In this document: piece after piece, positions 1 to 9,138 of the stretch
Position numbering within the stretch: position 1 is the first letter of the stretch
How the letters are laid out: each line of letters opens with the position of its first letter
NCBI GenBank assembly: GCA_018267575.1
Contig: JAFDYF010000003.1
Coordinates: forward strand, 1-60,651
Direction of reading: 5' to 3'
DNA: 60,651 nucleotides
DNA from: Bacteroidota bacterium
Lineage (GTDB): Bacteria > Bacteroidota > Bacteroidia > Chitinophagales > Chitinophagaceae
Notes under the pieces: model-generated
Told to the model about the DNA's origin: nothing
Seen by the model: the letters and a program-made list of their open reading frames with translations, nothing else
The model's database searches: none
Translations under genes and position numbers: made by a program

Positions 1-284
1 AACAATTTTTCTGAAACCCTGTTTTTTAAGCTTTTATTCAAAAAAACGCGGATGATTTGGAGTAGCGGCAATGACGATTATTAAAATTTATAATACGAGC
101 CTTCCTTACTACCCCTCCACTAAAATTAGCATGCCTGTAACCCACTGTACCGAACTTCTTTTGGCAGAGCTTCGCCACCTCAGTCACATTATCGACAAGG
201 ATAGGTTTAAAAGCAAAAGTTACATTAAATAACTTTCCTGTGCTAGTTATTTGATAAAGAAATTTTAAAATTCCATGATCGGGG

Positions 285-1466
285 TTAGGTCTCCAGAGAA
301 AGGTTGTCCAAGGGGCTAATAATATTCAGTATGTCCTTGTTGGTGGCATGCAGGTAGCGCAGGGTGGTTTTGATGTCATTGTGCCCAAGAAGCTTTTGGA
401 TGATGCTGATATCCGTCCCCTTCTCTAACAAATGGGTGGCAAAGGAATGCCGAAGGGCATGGATGCTGCCAGGCCTGATCACCCTTGCTTTTTGTTTGGC
501 GGCCGTCAGCACCTCTTGCAGGCTTCGGTTGCTATAGGGCGTACCTTTTGTTTGGCCCTCAAAAAGATATCCCCGTGGGGCCGGTTTGTACTCCTGTGCG
601 TATTTGCGTAACATCACCAACAGAACCGGGCTCAATGGCGTGATCCGGTCCTTTTTCCCCTTTGCATGTTCTACGTGTATGCATCTGCGTTTGCTATCGA
701 TCTGCCAGGTTTTCAGGCTCACCACTTCGCTTACCCTTAGCCCCGCACTATAGGCGAGCATGAGCATGACCTTGTGTTTGAGGTTGTCCGTTTTGTTGAT
801 GATGGCGGTAATCTCGCTTTGGCTAAACATCCTGGGCAATTGCTGCGGTTTTTTTGGCCTCGGCATTTCCCAAAAAAACTTTTCCTTTTTCAATACTTGT
901 TCATAATAAAATTTCAGTGCGTTCAGCCTGCTGTGCGCCGTGTTTTCGTTGATGCCTTCCTTCTCCATGGCATACAGCATATATCTTTTCAGTTCATCCA
1001 CCGTTAGCTCGCTGGCGGGCTTTCTCTTCAGTATACGGAGCAATTGTATAAACTCGTTACGGTAGGTGCGGATGGTAGAGGGACTATAGGCCTTCAACTT
1101 CAAATGCTCCACAAACCGATCGAGCGCCTGTAGGTTTTCTTTGCTGAACTGCCAGGCAATGAGGCGCTCAACGGTCACGGATACCTGCTCTTTCACTAGA
1201 CTGACCGGGGCGTTGGAAAGCTGTTTTTTATTTTCCAGATATTTCTTCAAAGCCGCGGTGTCCAATAAGGCCATGCCTTTTACCGCTGCCTTCAACTGTT
1301 GATAGCATTCATCGGTCAATGGCAGGTACCAGCATTTATTTGTTTCGCTCCATTTGGCCCGGGCCAGTTTTTTTACGGCACGGTTCAGTTCGGCATCCAT
1401 GCCAAACTGAAGCAGGAAACATTCCCGCCCACGATGCGTAACAGGGCTCAATTGAATTTTCTGCAT
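285..1466 (-). CDS. Tyrosine recombinase / site-specific integrase (XerC/D-like)
   Basis: Cuts and rejoins DNA at specific sites through a 3'-phosphotyrosine intermediate. Start chosen at the ATG at 1466 (393 aa); a TTG two codons upstream is also possible. Residues about 1-80 form an extra N-terminal segment seen in many Bacteroidota integrases, about 110-195 are the SAM-like core-binding domain, and the rest is catalytic. The full catalytic set is visible: R244 (in SAGLRVSEV), a KGKKD lysine loop, H336 and R339 (in HALRHSFATH), H362 (in LLGH) and nucleophile Y371. It lacks the extra insert of integron integrases, so I call it XerC/D-like rather than IntI. No cargo genes or clear attachment sites are seen beside it, so it may be a stand-alone recombinase or what is left of a mobile element. 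Confidence 0.9.
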   Translation of the reverse strand: MQKIQLSPVTHRGRECFLLQFGMDAELNRAVKKLARAKWSETNKCWYLPLTDECYQQLKAAVKGMALLDTAALKKYLENKKQLSNAPVSLVKEQVSVTVERLIAWQFSKENLQALDRFVEHLKLKAYSPSTIRTYRNEFIQLLRILKRKPASELTVDELKRYMLYAMEKEGINENTAHSRLNALKFYYEQVLKKEKFFWEMPRPKKPQQLPRMFSQSEITAIINKTDNLKHKVMLMLAYSAGLRVSEVVSLKTWQIDSKRRCIHVEHAKGKKDRITPLSPVLLVMLRKYAQEYKPAPRGYLFEGQTKGTPYSNRSLQEVLTAAKQKARVIRPGSIHALRHSFATHLLEKGTDISIIQKLLGHNDIKTTLRYLHATNKDILNIISPLDNLSLET

Positions 1467-1472
1467 AACCAA

Positions 1473-2045
1473 ATTTATCGATTATAGTAGATACTTCTAT
1501 TGGGAAAATGATTTTTCTGTAAAGGATTATTCTTAAAAAACGAACCCATGAAAATTTAAAAAATATGAATGCCGATAGGGTTTGAATACAGGGAGAGAAT
1601 ATGGTATCAAATAACTGGCGCTATTCATCTTTTGAATTAATCAGGTAAACAAAAATACCATTCAATGTGATAAGGTAAATTGGGCGCAATGGCAATCACG
1701 TCATTAATTATTCCCGCAATAGCAGGATTTGGTTGAAAGTTGGTAGCATGGGATGAGAAATCCCCAGCCAATAATCTGGTAGCAGATTTCTCACCCTTGC
1801 TTTCACCTATTTTAAACCCATCGCAATGAAACGGGTACTGAATGCGGAAGCGCTGTGGGCCGCAAGTGCGCCCTTGATGGCTTCAAAATACTTATATGCT
1901 TTTGTAATGGAACGGACAGCATTTCCAATCTAGCTTAGGAAAAGAAAAAAACCTCCTAATCTCATCCGGTTGTTGCTATCCAAAACAAAAAACAGCACAG
2001 TAATCCGAAACAGAGGTTCATCGGCCATCTTTCAAATCAAAAAAA
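1473..2045. other. Gene-free spacer with a gene-tail-like open frame and a hairpin
   Basis: No complete gene is seen. On the minus strand an open frame ending at a TAG (plus-strand cta at 1807-1809) reads as about 40 coherent residues from near 1926, rich in Ala and Lys, but has no ATG; it looks like the tail of a decayed gene. Complementary arms TGAGAAATC (1754-1762) and GATTTCTCA (1785-1793) could form a hairpin. The spacer lies between the recombinase and the end of the receptor operon, a place where integration debris would be expected. Confidence 0.4.
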
Positions 2046-4634
2046 TCAGAAACGGAGGGTATAGGAAACATAGGGAAAAAAACTATTGTACACACTGGTG
2101 GTTTGGGCCGACAAGGTTTTGGTATTGGAACTGCCCAACAAATAATAAGCATATTGGTCGGGGGCACCAGAAATATTGTACATACCCACGGTGATGATGG
2201 AATGCCATTTTCTCTCCTTCAATGTATGGTACCGAAAGGAGGCATCCATCCGATAGAAACCGGCACTACGGTACAGATTGCTGTCGGCATATTGGTAAAT
2301 AAATTGATAGTTCTGGAAAACATTATCATCTCCACTCGAACTTTGGTCGTCACCACTTCGCAAACTCACATTGCTTGGGCGAAGTACCGCTTGGCCAGAT
2401 GAAAAACTAAAGGAGCCCGCAAATTCAACATGCTTCGAAAGCTGCCAGTCCATGGCCAGATTGGCCACATGACGCGTATCGTATCGGTAAGGGATCTGTT
2501 GACCATTATCGATACTCGGGAACTGCCGCCAACTCCAAGAGAGTGTATAGGAAACCATCAGCGAAAAACGGTTGCCCGACCAACGCATCATGGTTTCCCC
2601 CCCATAAGTTTGTCCACTGCCAGATTCCAGATTTTTTTGCCAAGTACTATCGGTTATAAAATAACTTTTGCCATTTACATAATTGATGAGGTTGCCCAAG
2701 GTTTTATAATAGCCTGCTAGGGAAAACCGAAACCTTTTGACCAATCTATACTCGTACCCCAAGGTAAAGGATTCACTTTTTTCGGGCTGTAAGCTGGCCG
2801 TACTTGGCACCCAAGCATCGGCATTGAGCCCCAAGTATGGATTGGTGACCAAGTGCAGGTACTGGGCAGTATTGATATAGGCCGCAAACAATTGATGCCT
2901 TTGGTTGAACTGATAGGCGGTGTACAATCGGGGCTGTATTGAAAAATAGTTAAAGCTGTTGTACTGATAATTGAATACATGTGCACCCGGGCGGATGATA
3001 AAATGATGGCCCGGCCGCCACTCCAGTTCAGCATAACCCGATAACAAATCAAAAGCCATGGCACTATCGGCATTAAAACCGCTATGGCTCTCATCGAGTT
3101 GCGCTGTGGTTTTGGCACCAAAGGGTTTTGTGATGGTATTACGGTATTGAATACCCGTATTCAATTGGGTGCTCGGTGAAATATGGAACTGCCCCTGCAG
3201 CATGGCACTATAATGACCAATAGAGGAGAAAGTTTCCTGCGAACGGGTTTTTAGTACCGTGTCAGTTGTTTCGCTCAGCAAGCTATATTTAAAAGCACTA
3301 AGGTTGTGGTACTGGCTATAATCGAAAAAGGCACTGATGATGGCTTTGGAACCAATCAAATGGTTCCATCGGAAAGAGCCCAATTGGTTGCCCCACTGAT
3401 GAACATTGTTTACATGATTGCCCGATTGGTTTATCTGGTCCTGGCCCGAATAAAAATTCAATATCAATTTATCGTTCTTGCCAACCAATTGGGTGAGCTT
3501 GGCATCCAGATCATAAAAATCGGGCACCAGGTTATTATCAAACTGTTTCCATAAAGGCGTTTGCCAACTATGCCTGAACGAAGCCATCATTGATGTGTGG
3601 TTCTTGACGATGGGCCCTTCGAGGGTAAGCCCACCCGTGAGTACGCCCAAGCTGGCTTCGCCCTGCCATTGCTCCATATTCCCATCCTTGGTATACACAT
3701 CCATGACCGAAGAAAGTGAGCCAGTAAATTTGGCAGGAAAATCGCTTTTGTACAGCCTCATGCTTTTTAGCACGGTTTCATTTACAATGGATAGATTGTT
3801 CAAAAAATGCGATGGGTTGTATACTTGTATGCCATCCAATAAAAAAAGATTTTCGTCCGGGCCACCTCCACGCACCAGCATATTACTAAAATTCGCCGCT
3901 GTGTTCAGCACACCGGGCAGCAAACAAATTGAACGCAATGGATCGCTTTCCCCAGGGAAACGGGGCCCTTTTTCATTGGCATCTTCAGAAATTTTATCAG
4001 CACTGCTTTCTGCAGGTTGATCGGCAGCCGAAACCGTTACGGGCGCCATGTTGGTTTTGGGCGAAAGGTCAAAATCGAAACGGGTATTGGAATGAAGGGA
4101 GATATTTATTTTTTTGGGGGCAAAACCCGCATAGGACACTTCCAGTTCATGATCCCCTTCGGGAAGGGATAGGCTATAATAGCCCTGTGTGTTGGTCAAA
4201 ATAAACTTTTGGTTTTGCCCATTCAAAATAGTCGCATCGATCATGGGGTCCTTATTGGCATTTTCTTTTACAAAACCATAAATGGAATAGGAAGGCACCA
4301 ATGCATCGGTATCAATGGGCTTATCGGAAGGGGCTAGCAATATTTTGTTGTTTCGTTCGATGAGCTTCACATGTTGCCCTTGCAGTACTTTTTTTAGTAA
4401 AAGCCCCAAAGAGGTTTCAGTACCATCCAGTTCAATTTGCTTGCCCAACTGTAGGTTGTTGGAAGAATACTCAATCAGCAACCCAGACTTCGTATTGATC
4501 TCGTCCAAAAATTCTTTGATGCTGCCTTTTGAAATAGATGTATGGAAGGGATGCGAAAGCAAATCTTTTTTTTGAGCAATGCTTTTTTGCAGGAAAACAA
4601 ATAAAAAAAAGATTGTCAAGAATGGTATCCGCAT
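2046..4634 (-). CDS. TonB-dependent outer-membrane receptor with STN signalling domain
   Basis: FecA-type transporter that takes up a ligand across the outer membrane using TonB energy and signals its presence inward. 862 aa: signal peptide about 1-20; STN domain about 35-100, the part that contacts a FecR anti-sigma factor in the periplasm; a carboxypeptidase-regulatory-like beta domain about 118-195; plug about 225-325; then a 22-strand-type barrel ending in an aromatic residue (SYTLRF). It is the last gene of a sigma-fecR-receptor operon, 84 bp after fecR. No SusD partner, siderophore gene or hydrolase is next to it, so the substrate cannot be read from context; iron chelates are the usual ligands of this layout, but that is inference. 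Confidence 0.88.
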   Translation of the reverse strand: MRIPFLTIFFLFVFLQKSIAQKKDLLSHPFHTSISKGSIKEFLDEINTKSGLLIEYSSNNLQLGKQIELDGTETSLGLLLKKVLQGQHVKLIERNNKILLAPSDKPIDTDALVPSYSIYGFVKENANKDPMIDATILNGQNQKFILTNTQGYYSLSLPEGDHELEVSYAGFAPKKINISLHSNTRFDFDLSPKTNMAPVTVSAADQPAESSADKISEDANEKGPRFPGESDPLRSICLLPGVLNTAANFSNMLVRGGGPDENLFLLDGIQVYNPSHFLNNLSIVNETVLKSMRLYKSDFPAKFTGSLSSVMDVYTKDGNMEQWQGEASLGVLTGGLTLEGPIVKNHTSMMASFRHSWQTPLWKQFDNNLVPDFYDLDAKLTQLVGKNDKLILNFYSGQDQINQSGNHVNNVHQWGNQLGSFRWNHLIGSKAIISAFFDYSQYHNLSAFKYSLLSETTDTVLKTRSQETFSSIGHYSAMLQGQFHISPSTQLNTGIQYRNTITKPFGAKTTAQLDESHSGFNADSAMAFDLLSGYAELEWRPGHHFIIRPGAHVFNYQYNSFNYFSIQPRLYTAYQFNQRHQLFAAYINTAQYLHLVTNPYLGLNADAWVPSTASLQPEKSESFTLGYEYRLVKRFRFSLAGYYKTLGNLINYVNGKSYFITDSTWQKNLESGSGQTYGGETMMRWSGNRFSLMVSYTLSWSWRQFPSIDNGQQIPYRYDTRHVANLAMDWQLSKHVEFAGSFSFSSGQAVLRPSNVSLRSGDDQSSSGDDNVFQNYQFIYQYADSNLYRSAGFYRMDASFRYHTLKERKWHSIITVGMYNISGAPDQYAYYLLGSSNTKTLSAQTTSVYNSFFPYVSYTLRF

Positions 4635-4718
4635 GAAAATTTCTGGCTGTATTTAAATGGGCTGGAAAAAAATCTGGTTCAGTTCATCTTCCACAAGCAA
4701 TTATTATGCCCACTCCAC

Positions 4719-5711
4719 TTAATGCAAAAGGATTTGGCCCGATTTCTTTTCCGCCTTCCACCCCGTAGTCAATTGTATTTCCTGCAACACTTCGTCCAAG
4801 CTGTTTTTCTCGAACCTAAAATTCACCTTTATACTATCACTGCTCGATGCAAGGGAGTCTGACAATACAATATGTGTGTTATATTGATCATTGATTGTTT
4901 CAATCATATTTTTCAGGCTCACATCCTTGAATTCCAAAATCCCACTTGACCATGAAAGATAATTATTACCATTGATTTCTTGCTTCTCAAAATGACCAGC
5001 GGACAAAGAAGCTTGCTGACCTGTATTTACTACTATCTGTTGGCTTGGGTTAATTAGGTTGGCAAAACGAACACTGCCCCGGGAAACAAAAACCTGATCC
5101 ATCGTTTCACCCGACTTTACTACGAAGGCAGTGCCCAACACGTCCACCACCGATTGATGGGTGTGGATACTAAATACCATTTTTTCATTATGTACCACAT
5201 CAAAATAAGCTTCTCCAGATAACTCGAGGTTCCTCCCCTTTTTGCCAAAATCGCTATGGTATTTCAGGTTGCTCCCTTCACGCAAAATCACGGACGACCC
5301 ATCGGGCAAACGGATTTGCCGGTTCACATTATTCGCCGTTAAGGATATGATAGAAACCGACAAGGGCTTTTGCCGATAATAATAATAAGCCATCCCCGAA
5401 AAAATCAGCATCAACAAAAAGGCAGCAGCCACGGCAAAGGGCCTCCGGAAAAATGAGAACTGTAAAATAGAGGTTTTATTGGCAGCCTCATTCATCCTCT
5501 TTTCGAGTATGGCCCAAGCAGCATGTTCATCAAAAACCTGATCTTTCCCGAGCAGTGCCGATTGTTGCCATAAGCTTGAAATTTCTTCAAAGCTTGATTT
5601 GTTGGCCGGGCTAGCGGCCAGCCACTCGACCAGTACGGCCTCCTCTTGTACAGAGGCAATGCCTTGCAAATGCTTGTGAATAATCGTATCTATATTTTTA
5701 GTTCCGTCCAT
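4719..5711 (-). CDS. FecR-family anti-sigma factor
   Basis: Inner-membrane anti-sigma factor that holds the neighbouring ECF sigma factor until the STN domain of the receptor signals through the periplasm. 330 aa: cytoplasmic N-terminal sigma-binding helices about 1-80, one membrane helix about 91-111, the periplasmic FecR domain (motifs RLPDGSSVIL, LSGEAYFDV, VDVLGTAFVV) and a C-terminal STN-like fold (DUF4974 type) about 255-328. It follows the sigma gene by 44 bp and precedes the receptor, the standard Bacteroidota order. Its regulation should be that of the operon, including feedback from the sigma factor it binds. Confidence 0.92.
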   Translation of the reverse strand: MDGTKNIDTIIHKHLQGIASVQEEAVLVEWLAASPANKSSFEEISSLWQQSALLGKDQVFDEHAAWAILEKRMNEAANKTSILQFSFFRRPFAVAAAFLLMLIFSGMAYYYYRQKPLSVSIISLTANNVNRQIRLPDGSSVILREGSNLKYHSDFGKKGRNLELSGEAYFDVVHNEKMVFSIHTHQSVVDVLGTAFVVKSGETMDQVFVSRGSVRFANLINPSQQIVVNTGQQASLSAGHFEKQEINGNNYLSWSSGILEFKDVSLKNMIETINDQYNTHIVLSDSLASSSDSIKVNFRFEKNSLDEVLQEIQLTTGWKAEKKSGQILLH

Positions 5712-5755
5712 GATGAGTTAAAATAAAAACAGCCGTTTGGCAAAATCCCCTATGC

Positions 5756-6322
5756 CTAGCGGTATAAAAAGTAAATAAAGCTGCATACCAACCAAATGGA
5801 AAACACTTTCTGCTCTTTGGCAAAATCCCTCAATATCTTAATGGCCTTGCCTATCTGGTTTTCTACGGTTTTCACGGAGATGCTCATGGATTCAGCAATT
5901 TCTTTGTAGGAAAGATTGCCGATGCGGCTTAGCAAAAAAGCATCCTTACACTTGGGCGGCAAAAGGGATAACCCTTTTTTGATCATCGAAATCTCATCGC
6001 CTGCTGGCCTCCTTAATTGGTCTTCCAAAGGGTGCACTACATCTGAAGCCATCTCTTCGGCTGGGAGCAAGGTCGTTTTTTTCTTTCGGTCCAATAAGGT
6101 CAAACAATTATTGCGTACGGCCGTAAACAGGTAAAACCTGATGGTTTCCGATTCCATCAGACCGCGCTTTTTTTCCCAGATCCTTAAAAAAACTTCCTGC
6201 ACTATATCCTCGGCTTCATCCCGGTCCTTGGTAAAAGAAAATGCATAATTACAAAGCAGTTGGTAGTATTGGCCAAATACCGTTTTGAAGAGTTCATATT
6301 GTTTTTGATCGATGATAACCAT
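5756..6322 (-). CDS. ECF RNA polymerase sigma-70 factor
   Basis: Directs RNA polymerase to the promoters of its own small regulon, most likely this operon. 188 aa: region 2 about 10-60 (core-binding and -10 recognition, around TKDRDEAEDIVQEVFLRIWEKK-type residues) and region 4 about 115-170, with the helix-turn-helix LSYKEIAESMSISVKTVENQ. Unusually, the protein ends in a hydrophobic stretch after region 4 (VFSIWLVCSFIYFLYR) that could touch the membrane; short hydrophobic tails occur in Bacteroidota relatives of this family, so this may be ordinary. First gene of the operon, with a good housekeeping -7 box 45 nt upstream. Confidence 0.92.
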   Translation of the reverse strand: MVIIDQKQYELFKTVFGQYYQLLCNYAFSFTKDRDEAEDIVQEVFLRIWEKKRGLMESETIRFYLFTAVRNNCLTLLDRKKKTTLLPAEEMASDVVHPLEDQLRRPAGDEISMIKKGLSLLPPKCKDAFLLSRIGNLSYKEIAESMSISVKTVENQIGKAIKILRDFAKEQKVFSIWLVCSFIYFLYR

Positions 6323-6366
6323 GGAAGATTTCCGTAAGAAAGCTTTGTGTTAAAATGAAATCGCGG

Positions 6367-6374
6367 CAAAAGTA
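6367..6374 (-). promoter_or_regulatory. -7 promoter box of the sigma-fecR-receptor operon
   Basis: Minus-strand TACTTTTG matches the Bacteroidota housekeeping consensus TAnnTTTG exactly and lies 45 nt before the sigma-factor ATG. It suggests the operon has basal transcription by the primary sigma factor in addition to any autoregulation. Confidence 0.55.
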
Positions 6375-6875
6375 TATTTTATATTAAAGACTATCAAGTT
6401 GTTTACTGAAAAAGATCATCTAAAACGCTATCATTCAATGGCTCCTGCTTTTAGCAAAATTTTTAGCTTGGGGAAATAGGGGTTTTGCCTGTTTTGAAGT
6501 ATTTAAGCTAATGGGGCAATCATTCGCCTAACCGTTTTATTGTTTTGCTTCCCTGGGGGCCTAACCAAAGGGTACACTAAATGACAAGACAAAAAATAAG
6601 ATACTTGATCATCAATGTTCCCACTTGTAATTTATGACGAGCGGGACTAATAATGATGATACGGCGAAGAACCACCACCCTACTACTGCGTAGATTAAAA
6701 TGGATGCGTTAAATTTTATGATTTAACCAAATGGTCAAAGTATTTTTTATAGGTTTTAGATACTAGCAATACTATATACGATGTTCAAACATGTATTTAA
6801 TTTCATAGTGAATATGTGGCATTGTTTTTGAAACAGGGAAATCGTTCTCAATTTAAATGACGTATATACATAAAC
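6375..6875. other. Gene-free spacer
   Basis: About 500 bp between the divergent sigma operon and the haem-motif lipoprotein cluster. No plausible coding frame, tRNA or strong hairpin is seen. It should hold the promoter of the plus-strand cluster, but no exact TAnnTTTG box is visible. Confidence 0.4.
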
Positions 6876-6905
6876 GTGAAACACAATTCAGTTAAATCCA
6901 AAATT

Positions 6906-7655
6906 ATGAAACAAACCTATCTGGTATTAGTCGCTTTGTTTTTGATGGTGGTATTGATCAGTGTGAGCTGTCAGCATGAAATACAATTTCCCAAGAGCAG
7001 CGGAACACCTGTTGATTCCAGTACCACCAGTCATCCTCCTCCCCCACCCCCTCCACCTCCACCACCACCACCACCACCCGCTACTGGGACTGGCTGTAGT
7101 GCAGACACTGTTTATTTTGTAAATACCATTTTGCCATTGATTACATCGAACTGTACCATGAGCGGTTGCCATGGAGGAAGCCAAAGTCCAAACCTAACTA
7201 CTTATAATGGCATCAAAGGACAGACAAAACCTGGCAGTGCCTCAACAAGTAGACTGTATACAATTATTGCCAATGGTAGCATGCCGCCCAGGGGGCATAC
7301 TCCACTTACTTCGGCACAGTTGGCCCAAATACAAACTTGGATCAATCAAGGTTCTTTGAATAACTCTTGTACTAGTACCACCTGTGACACTACCAATGTA
7401 ACTTATGCTGCAACCATTGCCCCCATTATGCAAACCTATTGCACCGGCTGTCATAGCGGTTCGGCCCCATCCGGCGCAGGTATCGACCTTTCTACGTATA
7501 CCAATCTGTTGGTGCAGGTAAAAAATGGAAAGCTTTGGGGCGATGTGAGTCATGCCACCGGATTTAATGCCATGCCGCTTGGTGGCTCCATCCTCAGCAC
7601 CTGCGATCTAAATAAAATCTATAGCTGGATAAACAAAGGCGCACTAAATAATTAA
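6906..7655 (+). CDS. Lipoprotein with two cytochrome c-like (PSCyt1-type) domains
   Basis: Probable membrane-anchored periplasmic or surface redox protein. Start chosen at the ATG at 6906, giving a clean lipoprotein signal with Cys22 (ISVSC); an ATG at 6876 is less likely. A linker of 15 consecutive prolines follows, then two similar domains. The first has a CX4CH motif (CTMSGCH) and a later Met in SMPPRG; the second has a regular CX2CH motif (CTGCH) and a later Met in AMPLGG. Both end with a WIN-type helix (INQGSLNN, INKGALNN). This pattern matches Planctomycete-type cytochrome c domains that bind haem through CxxCH with a distal Met. Haem attachment at the CX4CH site is not certain. First of five closely spaced genes. 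Confidence 0.75.
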   Translation: MKQTYLVLVALFLMVVLISVSCQHEIQFPKSSGTPVDSSTTSHPPPPPPPPPPPPPPPATGTGCSADTVYFVNTILPLITSNCTMSGCHGGSQSPNLTTYNGIKGQTKPGSASTSRLYTIIANGSMPPRGHTPLTSAQLAQIQTWINQGSLNNSCTSTTCDTTNVTYAATIAPIMQTYCTGCHSGSAPSGAGIDLSTYTNLLVQVKNGKLWGDVSHATGFNAMPLGGSILSTCDLNKIYSWINKGALNN

Positions 7656-7664
7656 TGTATTAAC

Positions 7665-8039
7665 ATGAAAAACCCAGTTCTATTATTTCTTTTAATTGTG
7701 GTAGGTCTTATCTTTTTGAACGCGTGCTACTACGATAAAGAACAGCTTTTAACCCCGCCCAAAACAGTAGGCACTGGAAGCAGCACTTGTGTCAAGGACA
7801 GCTTTGCGGTGTATATCAACCCGATGATACAGACAAGCTGCGCCAATGGATCGGGATGCCATGGCGCTGGCAGTAGCAGTGGGCCCGGGGCATTGACCAC
7901 TTATTCGCAGATCAAAGCCAATGCCACGGCCATACAGGCATCGGTATCGGCAGGCCGCATGCCGCTTGGCTCACCCCTGAGCGCATCGCAAATCCAATCC
8001 ATTACCTGTTGGGTTAACAACGGCGCTTTGAACAATTAA
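7665..8039 (+). CDS. Small lipoprotein with one cytochrome c-like domain (CX5CH)
   Basis: 124 aa with a strong lipoprotein signal (LNAC, Cys21). The mature part is one domain of the same type as in the preceding gene: a Cys pair and His spaced CX5CH (CANGSGCH), a distal Met in RMPLG, and the same C-terminal motif (VNNGALNN), so the two genes very probably share an origin. CX5CH is not a usual haem c attachment spacing; it may bind haem in an unusual way, or have lost haem and keep only the fold. It lies 9 bp after the previous stop and should be co-transcribed. Confidence 0.7.
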   Translation: MKNPVLLFLLIVVGLIFLNACYYDKEQLLTPPKTVGTGSSTCVKDSFAVYINPMIQTSCANGSGCHGAGSSSGPGALTTYSQIKANATAIQASVSAGRMPLGSPLSASQIQSITCWVNNGALNN

Positions 8040-8061
8040 TGAACCTAAAATAATATCTACA

Positions 8062-8508
8062 ATGAAAAAAAGAATAATCATCATCGCTTGCATCGCCGTA
8101 GCAGCTATCGCCGCTGGCCTTTATGGATGGCATGAATACTTTCGGCCCAATGTGGATGTGGCAGCGGTAAAGCCAGCCTACCATATCAGCACCAACAATT
8201 TGTTGAACGAGTTTAGCAAGGATGATAGTGACGCTACCAAAAAATACCTGGGCAAGATCATAGCAGTGGATGGCAAAGTAAAAAAAGTGGAGAAGGATGA
8301 AAAAGGCTATTATACCATTGTACTCGGCACCGATGACAATTCTTCCTCTGTTCGTTGCGCTGCTGACACCCTGCATATGCAATCGATCGCATCATTAAAA
8401 GAAGGCAGTGCGGTTTCCGTAAAAGGGATTTTTACTGGGTATAATAAGGATGAAACGGGATTACTTGGGTCCGACATAGAGGTGAGCCGTTCTGTCATCA
8501 ACAATTAA
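8062..8508 (+). CDS. Membrane-anchored OB-fold protein (tRNA_anti-like family)
   Basis: 148 aa. A single N-terminal membrane helix or uncleaved signal (residues about 4-22, KRIIIIACIAVAAIAAG) is followed by a small beta-rich domain with the pattern KYLGKIIAVDGKVKKVE, a run of strands, then LKEGSAVSVKGIFTGYN. This matches the OB-fold tRNA_anti-like family found in many Bacteroidota, whose function is unknown despite its name. It sits 22 bp after the second haem-motif lipoprotein, so it probably works in the cell envelope with the rest of the cluster. Confidence 0.7.
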   Translation: MKKRIIIIACIAVAAIAAGLYGWHEYFRPNVDVAAVKPAYHISTNNLLNEFSKDDSDATKKYLGKIIAVDGKVKKVEKDEKGYYTIVLGTDDNSSSVRCAADTLHMQSIASLKEGSAVSVKGIFTGYNKDETGLLGSDIEVSRSVINN

Positions 8509-8547
8509 AAAAACATTACTATTTCAAGAAAAACCAAAAGAACAAAC

Positions 8548-9102
8548 ATGAAAAAAGTACTCTTCTTTTCCATTGCTTTATTATCGTTTGGTGCCACTTG
8601 GGCACAAGGAAAATACTTTACCAAAACAGGTAAGATCTATTTCAACGCTACGGCCAAGTTGGAGAAAGTGGAAGCGACCAACCGTGCAGTGATTGCCGTA
8701 ATCGATACCAAAACCGGTAATATACAATTTGCGGTCATGCTCAAAGCCTTTGAATTTGAAAAGGCACTGATGCAGGAGCATTTTAATGAAAACTATGTGG
8801 AGAGCGACAAATTCCCCAAAGCAGAGTTCATTGGCCAATTAGTGAACAATGCTGAAATCAATTATTCCAAAGATGGTATTTATCCTGCTAAAGTAAAGGG
8901 AAAGCTAACCCTTCATGGAGTGACTAAGGATGTGGAGGCCGCTGGAAAAATTATCGTTAAAGGCGGTACACTGTCATTGAGTTCTGATTTCAATATTCTA
9001 TTATCTGATTTCAAGGTGGAGATCCCCGGACTGGTAAAGGAAAACATTTCCAACGAAACCAAGATTTCTATTGACTGCCTAATGGAACCACTCAAAGGGT
9101 AG
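8548..9102 (+). CDS. YceI-family periplasmic lipocalin-like protein
   Basis: 184 aa with a signal peptide cleaved near residue 19-20 (ATWAQG). The YceI pattern is clear: strands around FNATAKLEKVEATN, a central FEKALMQEHFNENYVESDKFPKAEF segment, then GKLTLHGVTKDVEAAGKI. YceI proteins are extended lipocalins that bind long isoprenoids such as polyprenyl chains or quinones. Together with the haem-motif lipoproteins before it and the DUF5777 barrel after it, this suggests electron transfer or lipid-linked redox chemistry in the envelope; that link is inference from gene order. Confidence 0.88.
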   Translation: MKKVLFFSIALLSFGATWAQGKYFTKTGKIYFNATAKLEKVEATNRAVIAVIDTKTGNIQFAVMLKAFEFEKALMQEHFNENYVESDKFPKAEFIGQLVNNAEINYSKDGIYPAKVKGKLTLHGVTKDVEAAGKIIVKGGTLSLSSDFNILLSDFKVEIPGLVKENISNETKISIDCLMEPLKG

Positions 9103-9138
9103 TACCGAAAAATAAAAATTCTATCAACCCATTAAATA

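Noticed and set aside
24..284. Open minus-strand frame of about 60 coherent codons downstream of the integrase, with no ATG.
   Set aside because: No start codon other than internal GTGs and no recognisable family; it may be the tail of a neighbour cut by the window edge.
285..1466. Integron integrase with a possible cassette array.
   Set aside because: The protein lacks the IntI-specific insert, and no attC-like sites were found around it.
6906..8039. Typing the lipoproteins as ordinary c-type cytochromes.
   Set aside because: Two of the three motifs have non-standard spacing, so haem binding is stated only as probable.
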